Assembly: GCA_964035795.1 (NCBI GenBank)
Contig: OZ038322.1
Coordinates: 4,034,427 to 4,098,426 of the forward strand
Direction of reading: 5' to 3'
Origin: Pterobdella sp. o SKG-2022
Lineage: Eukaryota > Annelida > Clitellata > Hirudinida > Piscicolidae
Length of the DNA stretch: 64,000 nt
The notes beneath the pieces were generated by a model. That model was not told where the DNA came from. It saw only the letters and a program-made list of their open reading frames with translations, and did not search any database. The first letter of the stretch is position 1, and each line of letters starts with the position of its first letter. Below, in pieces: positions 14,915 through 24,542 of the stretch. The position numbers and the translations under genes were made by a program.

Positions 14915-17900
14915 TCACAAAAAGTAATCTGCCTGAGGTTTTTTTGATAAGTTCACTCCTCTTTGTTCCTGCAAACAATCATTATTATCAAGATTAAATC
15001 ATTATCATTATTATCAAGATAAAATCATTTTTGAAACGCACAGTTTGCTGCAGAGGCATATTGTTGAGCACCAACTTTCAAAGTCGTTTCCAGCACTCCT
15101 TGGAAGGAGTACCGAAAGAAAAGTAGCTTCTAGTTTGACTTTCGGTGAGCAATAGAAAAATGATGGATGAATTTTCGAAATGCCGTGTTTGAAAAAAGAC
15201 GTAGTTGATAACCTCTTCAACACTCCTGTTGGAGTGCACATCCGGCACCACGAGGAGGTGGGTTCTTTCGCCGGCCTGCATAGGCGCTCGCGTATTCGGA
15301 AGAACTAGGAAAGTGAGATACGCTATATAACTGAGTTTTTAAATGCTTGCAGAAAATCTCAAAAGAAAGTGAAAAACTCAAGTTGAGTGGAAGATAAAAT
15401 ATAAAAATCTAATTAGATTATACTGCAGTACGTGTACCAGTAACTGGAGTTGACAGCCGTTGGCCTAGCCATTATTATTATAAAGTACATTATGAAATGA
15501 GCCATTTATTTTGAACAAGTTTTATAGACTGCCAGCCTAAGCTAAAGTCCAACTTGAAATTATCGAATTCAAAATCCACCCTTCACACACTTGGGCAGTT
15601 TGCCTTGACGTTGTCAAAAACAGAATGATCATCCGCCAAGCCAAATGACAACGATACCAGAATATCAGTTTGTCGATACCTACTACCAGAATTTACTGTT
15701 ATCCAGATTATAATAGAAAAACAGTCGCAATTTGGAGACGCTATCTTCAGTGCAGTTTATCGTCAGGCATAGAACCAAAGTAGAAGAAAATTCGATAAAT
15801 GAGGGGCGGTGTGTAAAAAAAAGCAACAAAGTTAGAAGAGACACAAAAGTGAATTCGAAGACCTGAGAGACTCATGAGTTTGTCTGATAGAAAGCTCATA
15901 TAAACAAGCCGGCTGATTGGAATATAGAATATTAGCAGTGAGCTACAGTACCTAGAAATGGGCTCTTAGTGCGAGCGACAACCAATGAAGGCCATCGAGG
16001 CAAGCTTGAAGGTCAGTTTTGCGGCGCGATTTTAGTGAGATTGCAACTTGAAAACAAGCAGTTTGTATGGCCTGCAAAGTAAAGAGATGCAATAGTCGAG
16101 CCTGGAAAGAGTGTCAAGGTAACGGCAGTGCTGAAGGCTAGAAATTTGCGGACTTGTTTGATCGCATGTAAATGATAGTTGGATGCTATATGATCTAAGA
16201 GGCAAAGCTAGTATTAAAGTTACACCAAGTATTTTGAGCTTGGAAGTTACAGAAAGGTAGTGCCGTCGGTCAACGGTGGGAGGATTGGATTTTGAGAGTA
16301 TGGGACTGCCAAAAAATTATGGCATTTTATCTTGATTCTTTCTAAAAGTTTACGTCAAGTTATAAAATTTAAAAAAAAATTATAAAAACAACGAATATAT
16401 ATATAATTTTCGATAAGAAAAAACTTACCGAAAATTATTCTAATTTTTTAATGAAAGTACTAAAAACCTCATTAAATGACGTGAAATTTTTCAAAAAAAA
16501 TGATAGGAAATAAATAAGAACGTCACTGTTAAATCTCAATTCTTTAAAATCACCATCACAAAGCATCACACACCTGAGGAGCAGCTTCAAATATGGTGAA
16601 GTTCCGTTGCAGGAGTTCGTCTAATTCCAAAATGGCTGCCACGTTGCCACAACTGATTTCCATGATAAAAGATTAAAAATCTCAAAATTAACGATTGAAC
16701 ATCATAAACATACCGGTAGCAGTAGTTAGGCGCAGACCAGACAGTGAGAACTGTTTCATTGAAATGCCACTTGTAGCCCTCCATTACCAACTGGTGTGCT
16801 CTGCAGATGAGGTCGATGCCATTGGCGGAGTTGAATTTCTGTACTACATCACTGCCGAACAAGTACCCGGCACCCCTGGGTGACACACCCCATCCCTGCG
16901 CATCTGGTTTCAATGTGTTAAAGTTATCTAAGAGTAGTTAAGAAAGGGTGATTAAATGTTAAATTTTATGGCTCAAAAACATGCTAATAAAACAAGTTAG
17001 TCATACTAGGAATGGAATCTATGAAAAAAAGTTTATAATGACGATGTTAATGATGCACCGTTTCAAACCTCAACTACCATTGGTCAAGTGGTTACCAGGT
17101 GAATATATTTCAAACCTTCGCTTCATTACAAAATCATAACTTTTGATAGACATCATACGTATTTTACTAACTTAAATAACGCTAATTTAATAATTTGAAT
17201 TTTGTATACTTGTTACAAAATATAAAAATTTTTTCCAAAAACTTATTGATGAATTCTGATAATATTTTCTTTACTGATATTTTAGCTGATTATTTTGAAA
17301 AATTTTCTGAATAACAAATTTCTTAAAATTTTAAAACAGATGAATAAAAAATTAAGAATCCATGTTAGAGCAGCATTTCAATCCTTCAAACTTTCTCACT
17401 AAAACTAATGGGACTTTGGACATGTGAGCATATCAATTTCATATAACAATTATTTAGAATATGTCGATAATATGTCCGCTATCGAAATAATTTGTTCCGA
17501 GATTGATTCTATTCAAGCAGCTCTCAACACGTTAAAAAGTAATGTGTTGAACTTAATAAGGCCTGAGAAACCTTCGGTTCCAAAAAAAAGAGGGCGAAAG
17601 CCGAAGACTATGACCACCTCAGCTCCTTCACTTTTCTCGCCTACCACATCTTCTTTGACTACTTCTTATCCTTCAACTACTTCACTTTCTTCGACCACTA
17701 CATCTACATTTACTTCAACTACCACATCTCCTTCAAGCACTTCAATCTTCTTAACCACTACATCTCCTTCGACTGCCTCAATCTCCTTGACCACTACATC
17801 TCCTTCAACTAACTCTTCATCCCATGCAATAACTCCACTCCTCTCAACTACTCCATCTTCTTCATCAAGCTCAACCTCAACAACTATGACCACTTCTCCA

Positions 17901-20900
17901 ACTTCATCCACAAGCGTGACATCATTTTCAACTTCTCCATCTCCTGCTTCTACAACTACATCTTCTTCAACTAACTCTTCATCCCATGCAATAACCCCAC
18001 TCTCCTCAACACCTCCATCTTCTTCATCAAGCTCAACTTCAACAACTATGACCACTTCTCCAACTTCATCCACAAGCATGGCATCATTTTCAACTTCTCC
18101 ATCTCTCGCTTCTACAACAACTACTTCATCTCTTAGTTTAATTAATAATTTTCCATCATTAATTTCACTAGAATCATTCTTACCAATCAATACAATCACA
18201 TCTACTCTTACTTCTAACTCACCTCAACTTACTTACAGCACTATTGTTAAGTCAAAAAACAAGCACACCCTTTCCTCTCCACCCACTAACAAAATCTCAC
18301 ACTCATTCCCCCCCAACCAACATATGAACCAGCCTATCAAAAAAACTCCACCAATAATTAAATATTTGACTAAAATTACTTCCACCATAGGTGAGACTCC
18401 AAGTGAGCTCTGCAGAAGATTGGTTTCATCCATTAACCTTTCTAAACAGACCTTTAAGTCTTATCCCAAGCATGTTCGTGAGTCTACTGATGCCGTTGTC
18501 TGGGAAGCTGACTCTGCTGATTTGCTCAAAGATACCAAACTTTTTCTTTCCTCTCTTCCCAACATCCGCCTTCATGACCCAATTCTTTTAAACCCAACAA
18601 TTACTGTTCTGGGTCTACCGACATGGGTTTCGGATAAAGAACTGGAAACCTCTCTCAATCTTCTCTTTCCATCTGCTCATCCCAGTGCTCTTCGTGCCTT
18701 CAGACAGAGGCCTAACGCACGAAATCCTTCTACCCGTGATTGGCTTATCCAAGTTCCAAGCACTGTTTTTCCCACTCTAATCAAGTCCAAGAATATTCAC
18801 CTCCCTTTTGGTAGATTTCCTTTCCACTCCCGAATTCACCCTACTAGATGTCTGAATTGCCAGACGTATGGCCATAATATAGCTAAATGCCACAACCCTA
18901 GAGTATGTGAGCACTGTGGCAAAGACCATCCGTCTGACAACTGCTCTAGATCTTCTCCTCCCTTCTGTGTTCCTTGTTTTAGATCAAATCGTCCTTGCCA
19001 TGACCATGTCACCACATCCTCTTCTTGTCCGGTGTACAAGCAACAAGTGCGACTTAAGATGGGGCGTACGGCCTGGCAATGAAGGCCTGCCTTACTCATG
19101 CACCCTCAAAATCCATCTCCTTTTGTGAAGTTTGGCCTTCTCAATCCCCGTTCCACTCGCAACAAATCCACTCTTATCCTGGACGCGATCTCCACTCACT
19201 GTTTCGATATCCTTGCATTGACTGAAACGTGGATCCCGGAAGATGCTGACAATGTCACAAAATACGACATTGTTCCCCCAGGTTACCATGTTCTACATTC
19301 TCATCGTTCTAGTGGAAAGCGTGGTGGTGGTATTTCTTTGATTTCCTCCAACTCCGTTAAACTGACACTTGTAAAATCTGAAATACACTCTTCCTTTGAA
19401 GCATTAACTGCCCAAGCCTCTTTCCTAACACGTTCCTTAACCATTTCTGTTATTTACCGCCCTCCTAACTCAAGTAATTTTATTCGTGAACTCACAGCTC
19501 ATCTTTATTTTCTTTCTTCGACATTCAATCATTTCATAATGGCTGGAGATTTTAATACCCCTAATTGTCATCATCTTGATAATCCCCTTAATATTCTTTT
19601 GCGAGAGCACGGTTTGACGCAGCATATTAACTTTCCAACTCACAGGCTTGGCAATACTCTCGATCTTGTTATCACACCGGCTTCTCTCTCTCATCTTATT
19701 TCTGACCCTGTCAGCGAAATTTTTGAATCTGATCATTTCCTTATTTCGTGCCGTCTTAACCTCGTACGGCCCCACCTTTCACCTCATCGTGTCACTTCTC
19801 GGTCTTTCAGGAATCTCAACTTGGCCGGCTTTGGAAAGGATGTCAATTTTATAAGCGATTTACTTATTAATTCTCCAATCTCTAAGGTTGATGACTTTGT
19901 TAGTTCCATGGACAAATTGTTTCTTTCGCTGATGAATACTCATGCTCCTTTACGCAGTCATACTTTTCGCCCCAGCTTGCATTCACACTTTCATCTGTCT
20001 GAAAATGCTCTCTCTGCCAAACGCCGAAGAAGGAAAATCGAGAGACAGATATCCAGTCTCCGAAAGCTTTGTGTGCAAGTCCCTGATGATCTTTTACAGG
20101 AATTCCGTATTTCACGTAAACTCGCCCGCGCCGCCATTAACAAGTCACGTGCTGATTATCTTAATCTATCGCTATCTTCAGCGACACCTAACTCCAAAGC
20201 CTTTTGGAAAACGGCGAACTCCATACTTCACAGGTCTCCTCCACTTCCTCCACGGACTTCTGCGGAATATGATCTTTTTGTTGAAAACTTTAGCGCTTTT
20301 TTCAAGACTAAGATTGAGTTGATTCATAGCTCGTTACCGATCACTAATCTTCCCTGTCAGCCCTCCTTAACTGACAGTGATCAATCAAATCTCTCATTTT
20401 TCTCACCTCCTAGTGTTGACGAAATCATCAAATTGATCAATTCTCTCCCAAATAAATCCTCACCTTTAGATATAATCCCTGTTTTCCTGCTGAAGCAGTT
20501 TTCCGGCATCTTCGCCTCCATTATATGCAAACTTTCGGCTCTTTCCTTTTCACAGGGTATTTTTCCAACTTCATTCAAAACGGCGCAGATAACCCCTTTA
20601 CTGAAAAAATATAATCTAGACCCCATGCAACCATCCAATTATCGTCCAATTTCAAACCTCAGCACCATCTCAAAGATCTTAGAAAGGGTTGTTCTCAAGA
20701 GATTATCCTCTCATGTTTCTGTACTGCGTAACTTCAACCTTTTCCAGTCGGCGTATCGCTCACATCACTCAACGGAAACTGCGCTTTTGTACATCACTGA
20801 CAGCCTCCGCAATATCTGTGCTACCGGGTCTGCGGCCGTCTTAGTGTCTTTAGATATTTCAGCAGCTTTTGACACCATTAATCATCCAAATATGCTGTAT

Positions 20901-23900
20901 ATCCTTGAAGTCTACTTTCACATTTCTGGCATTGCTTTTTCCTGGTTTCAGTCCTATCTTTCTGAACGCAAGCAATTTGTTAAGATAAGCTGCTCTTCTT
21001 CTACCCCTGTCTCCCTTCGTTTTGGTGTTCCTCAAGGTTCTGTTCTTGGGCCCATACTCTTTTCTCTTTATACTTCTCCTATTAGCGAGATCATACAGAA
21101 GCACGACGTTCTATATCATCAGTTTGCTGATGATATTACCCTCTTTACAGGCGCCTCCTACCTTGATCCTCATCCCAGCCTCACTAAGATATCTGAATGC
21201 ATCACTGAGCTCAATCTTTGGTTTTCTAACAATCACCTCATGTTGAATCCTTAAAAAGCGAAGTGATGTTTTCCGGCAGTCCCATACTCCTTTCCAAATC
21301 CAATCTTCCCACTGAAGTTATCTTTGACGGCACTACTCTTTCCGTAACGTCCAAACTGAAGATACTAGGTGTAACTCTTGATTCTAGACTCAACTTTACA
21401 CACTTTGTCTCTCAGATCATACAATCATCCAACTTTCAGCTCCATGCGATCAGACAGGCACGCAAGTTCCTACCCTTTGACACTGCCGTTGCTCTGATCA
21501 TCTCTTTAGTTCTTTCAAGGATTGATTACTGTAACTCTCTTCTTTGTCGACTCCCGAACTGTCTTATTTCTAAGTTGCAATCTCTCCAAAATCGCGCTGC
21601 TAAAACCGCTCTTCAAGCCGACTACTATTCTTCATCTCACATCTGTCTTGATCGCCTCCATTGGCTGCCGGTCGTACTAAGAGCCCAGTTCAAGTTGCTA
21701 TGGCTCACGGCTAACATCTTATATTTTAATCAGCCGGCTTATTTATATGACCGTCTTTCCATTAGACAGACTCCTGAGTCTCTCAGGTCCTCCAACTCTG
21801 GTTTATGCCTACATCAGCCTGTCTCTTCTAAACCTTTCTTACATCGCTCCTTCTCGCATATTGCCCCTCACTTATGGAACTCTCTTCCACTTAATGTCCG
21901 TCTTTCACCTTCTCTTAAAATTTTTCGCAAGCGCTTAAAAACGCATCTTTATAGCCAAATTTCTTTCTCATAGCCCTTCTGATTAGAACAGCGCCTCTGC
22001 AGCAAACCTAGTTTGCAAACTGCGCGCCCTACAAATAAATAAATAAATAAATAAATAAATAGAAGGGTGAACAAGTTATGCAGCAGAGAATGGTAGAGAT
22101 ACAAGTTAAAAAAAATTTAAGAAAGAATTTAGTGGAAATACACATGATAACAATTAGTGTGAAGGTAATGTTGAACAATTTTTAAAAAATTAGTCACAAA
22201 TGTGCAGTAATATGCCACAATATGGGAAATTGATGAATTTAGAAAGTGATATCACCCTCATCATCATCCTGTTTAGAGCACATTTTCCTCAGCAGAAAAA
22301 AGAGCTTTTTTGAAAAAAGTTCTCTTTCACGTAAAAATATGAAAAAATGAAATTTTGTATTTGGGGTGGGTTTCAAAATAAATAATGGTGAATACATTTG
22401 GAGATGTTTATTAAGAAAGAACATGGCAACAAAACTCGTTTTTTTGAGAGTAATGAGTGCTTTAAAGAAAGAAAAACTACATCCAATGAAAGAACTAATT
22501 GAAAGGACTTTGTACTGTAGAAGAGATGACAACATTGCGAGATTTGAAGAAGAAACTTGCGAAAGATAATTGCAGTAATCGAAATGAAATCTCCTTAAAT
22601 CTTTTGAACAACCTTCAGGATCAGACCAGAGAAGGTCACACATGGGTCCGTCATGGGGAACCTCTTGCTTGCGGTCGATTGAGCGAATCTGGTCGAGGGT
22701 CTGGATGGATGGTGACAGACCTCCATGAACACAGAATATCTTTGGAAGTTCAAGCAGTGTATAAGTTTTTGGTATTTATTGGTTTATTGGAAAAGTATTT
22801 AGAAAACACTGGGTTTATTCATAAATTGCAAAATGCTAATCTATTACTACATATTACTTAGAGCAAGTTTACAGAAATCATCACAGAATTTCAAACAAAC
22901 GTTCAGTTTAATTCTCTTATAACAAAATGATTTCATGATGAATGTACAAATGAATTTCTTTGAAGGTGCTTGAATTTGATTCGAGTGGCCTAAAGACTCT
23001 TGAAGTTTATGATACTATAATCACATTTGTAATTGTATTGCACATATAAAATAGATAGATTTATATAGGAAAATGTATTATACATAGAAATAAATAGAGT
23101 TGAATATATTTTTGTATTGTAAATAGGAAATAAGTTTACTGTGTCATCAATGATGGCGGAGAGACTGAGATAATCAAAGATCTCGGTGCAGTACTTCCAC
23201 ACAGCTGTTGAGCCATATTTGCGCTGACATTCATCATAAAAGCCATATACTTGGGTTATTTGGCGACTCTCATGATTTCCTCTTATTAACATTATTCTAT
23301 CTGGATAACGAACCTGAGTGTTCATCAAAACATGAATAAATTTTTAAAAATGATAAATAATTTTATTAATATTATTTAGAGATAGTTTATTAATTGATAA
23401 AAAATTACTTACTTTTAGTGCTAATAGAAGTAAGAATGTCTCAACAGAATAGAAGCCTCTATCAACAAAGTCTCCCATGAATAAATAATTGGTGTCAGGT
23501 ATATCCCCTCCCACTTTGAATAACTGTTATGTATATGTATGTAAGTCATTCATCAGCCCCCAAAATGGAATATTCATTGATCAACTGGTATACCAAATAA
23601 TAAATTTACAACAGTTTACACTTCGAATTTACCTCTTGCAGATCATAAAATTGTCCATGTATATCACCACACACCTTTAAATGAAATTCTTAATATCAGC
23701 CTATAATTTCAAAAATAACACTAATATATATAACATATTCAAATGAAAACACTTTTGGAAGTATATTTTATCCAAAAAAATTTTTTTTAAATAACGAAAG
23801 GCTTCATATCTTAATAAACTAACTAGTGTTTTAATGAATTACTCATTTTATTGTGGCTTTTGAAAAAATCCCATAACAGTAATATATAAGTTTCACTTAT

Positions 23901-24142
23901 GTGGTATTTTTTTACCGTGACAGGTGAATCAATTCTTTGAACATTGCTTTCTTCAATTAAAATTTCTCTAGCCATAGCACAAAGAGCTTTGACTTCACTC
24001 TCTTTTATAACTTCACACCGCTGTAACTGTTCAATTTGCCTGAAAGAAAAAAATAGCGTACTAAGATGAAATTTAGGACCAAATTGAAATAAAAAAATTT
24101 AAAAAGTAATTCCAACCTATCTAAGTCACTGCCTCCAGACAT
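14915..24142 (-). CDS. PPP4C: Serine/threonine protein phosphatase 4 catalytic subunit
   Basis: A PP2A-family metallophosphatase that works with regulatory subunits in DNA-damage and centrosome control. Nine exons on the minus strand: 24142-24117, 24039-23916, 23674-23633, 23523-23413, 23313-23140, 22739-22613, 16903-16714, 16652-16574 and 14968-14915. These give 308 aa (human 307), all in phase. Metal and catalytic motifs are intact: GDIHG (Asp54, His56), GDFVDRG (Asp82), RGNHESR (Asn114, His115) and HGGLSPS (His164). The block [18 protein letters not shown] and [14 protein letters not shown] are diagnostic of PP4 rather than PP2A or PP6. The C-terminus ends in DYFL, the carboxymethylation tail. 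Intron 6 is about 5.7 kb and contains a LINE. The last intron, about 1.6 kb, contains an older LINE relic with two insertions, so the final 17-residue exon lies far from the rest. Confidence 0.96.
15056..15278. repeat. Structured, GC-richer insert nested in LINE relic
   Basis: This segment interrupts the LINE relic at the 3'-UTR motif CTGCAGAGGC, which reappears as CTGCATAGGC on the far side, like a target-site duplication. It holds four hairpins in about 180 bases: 15095-15110, 15112-15118 with 15139-15145, 15221-15236, and 15242-15249 with 15257-15274. The second LINE relic at 52.1 kb lacks the insert. No RNA family was recognised. A minus-strand frame is open across most of it but resembles nothing known. 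Confidence 0.5.
15395..15781 (-). repeat. Interspersed repeat copy, inverted relative to the copy at 56.9 kb
   Basis: About 300 bases of this insert (15410-15715) are the reverse complement of 56925-57225. Shared landmarks include TGGTATCG, CCGCCAAGCC/GGCATGGCGG, GACTGCCAGCCTAAGC and TCTAATTAGA. It splits the LINE relic, so it inserted after the LINE. There is no coding potential, so it is probably a non-autonomous element. Confidence 0.7.
17472..19082 (+). CDS. LINE ORF1, nucleic-acid-binding protein with zinc knuckles
   Basis: A protein of 536 aa if it starts at the first ATG of the frame (17472). The N-terminus is short and helical, followed by a basic AT-hook-like motif (KKRGRKPK). Next is a long Ser/Thr-rich low-complexity region with an internal duplication. 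A folded central part follows, and the C-terminus has three Cys/His clusters ([42 protein letters not shown]) like gag-type zinc knuckles. In this family ORF1 coats the element RNA. The stop is 15 bases before the ORF2 start. Confidence 0.85.
   Translation: MSAIEIICSEIDSIQAALNTLKSNVLNLIRPEKPSVPKKRGRKPKTMTTSAPSLFSPTTSSLTTSYPSTTSLSSTTTSTFTSTTTSPSSTSIFLTTTSPSTASISLTTTSPSTNSSSHAITPLLSTTPSSSSSSTSTTMTTSPTSSTSVTSFSTSPSPASTTTSSSTNSSSHAITPLSSTPPSSSSSSTSTTMTTSPTSSTSMASFSTSPSLASTTTTSSLSLINNFPSLISLESFLPINTITSTLTSNSPQLTYSTIVKSKNKHTLSSPPTNKISHSFPPNQHMNQPIKKTPPIIKYLTKITSTIGETPSELCRRLVSSINLSKQTFKSYPKHVRESTDAVVWEADSADLLKDTKLFLSSLPNIRLHDPILLNPTITVLGLPTWVSDKELETSLNLLFPSAHPSALRAFRQRPNARNPSTRDWLIQVPSTVFPTLIKSKNIHLPFGRFPFHSRIHPTRCLNCQTYGHNIAKCHNPRVCEHCGKDHPSDNCSRSSPPFCVPCFRSNRPCHDHVTTSSSCPVYKQQVRLKMGRTAWQ
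19098..21973 (+). CDS. LINE ORF2, endonuclease and reverse transcriptase, one frameshift
   Basis: Makes first-strand cDNA and nicks target DNA. The N-terminus is an apurinic-type endonuclease ([31 protein letters not shown]). The reverse transcriptase follows with [40 protein letters not shown] and the catalytic FADD box near 21126. The frame stops at 21254 just after HLMLNP. The homologous reading ([10 protein letters not shown]) resumes in another frame and runs to 21973, consistent with loss of a single base near 21251. No other break was seen, so the copy was active until recently by sequence condition. The frameshift probably inactivates the C-terminal part. Confidence 0.88.
22063..22612. 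other. Rest of PPP4C intron 6
   Basis: AT-rich intron sequence downstream of the LINE tail. No feature was recognised apart from short open frames without family resemblance. Confidence 0.5.
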
Positions 24143-24542
24143 TATGCAAAAAAGATGAAAATGTGAAGAAGCGGTTTTTATTCAGAACTGAAAATTTCCT
24201 AAAATTAAATTATTCAATTCAAACTTTTTGAAAACTATGGTTAATATGTTAATAAAAAAACAGTAAACATTAATTTAAACTACTGTTTGAACATCTATCG
24301 AAGAAAAACAAAGAGGTTTTATGTTAGCGATAATTAAAAGTATCATTTTTTTGAAATAGAATAGATTTATCAAAACGAATCGAAATAATTTTTTATTAAC
24401 CAATTTATAAAAAGTTAAATCAATAAATAATAATTTGACTATCAATTATTTTAGTTTGTGCTCTTTGAACAAAGATTCACCTTTCGAGAAGTTAAATTGA
24501 CTTAAATTGACTTAAATGTCGTAGTACTTTCAAAATATTATT
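24143..24542. promoter_or_regulatory. Divergent intergenic region PPP4C / galactosyltransferase
   Basis: Four hundred AT-rich bases separate the two start codons, which point away from each other. A shared promoter region is inferred from spacing alone; no motif was recognised. Confidence 0.35.

Larger units (their letters stand above)
15030..16320 (-). mobile_element. Decayed 3' fragment of the CR1/L2-like LINE with two nested insertions
   Basis: Read on the minus strand, this matches the 3' part of the intact LINE at 21263-22030 (end of the reverse transcriptase ORF and 3' UTR). It is collinear but heavily mutated and has no open frame. The LINE-related segments are about 15030-15055, 15279-15394 and 15782-16320. 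Between them lie two unrelated inserts, annotated separately. It sits in the last intron of PPP4C in the same orientation as that gene. Confidence 0.8.
17400..22062 (+). mobile_element. Nearly full-length CR1/L2-like non-LTR retrotransposon
   Basis: A LINE with two ORFs (17472-19082 and 19098-about 21973, with one frameshift) followed by a 3' UTR and a terminal AAATA tandem tract at about 22032-22060. It lies antisense inside intron 6 of PPP4C. The exact 5' end and any target duplication could not be fixed. Other decayed copies of its 3' end are at 15.0-16.3 kb and 52.1-52.4 kb. The good state of its ORFs marks this as the youngest LINE in the window. Confidence 0.88.

Noticed and set aside
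14979..15300. Protein-coding reading of the minus-strand frames at 15.01-15.28 kb
   Set aside because: No family resemblance, no splice context outside the LINE relic, and the segment is better explained as an insert with hairpins.
17666..18199. Val/Glu-rich 177-codon frame on the minus strand
   Set aside because: Antisense shadow of the Ser/Thr tract in LINE ORF1.
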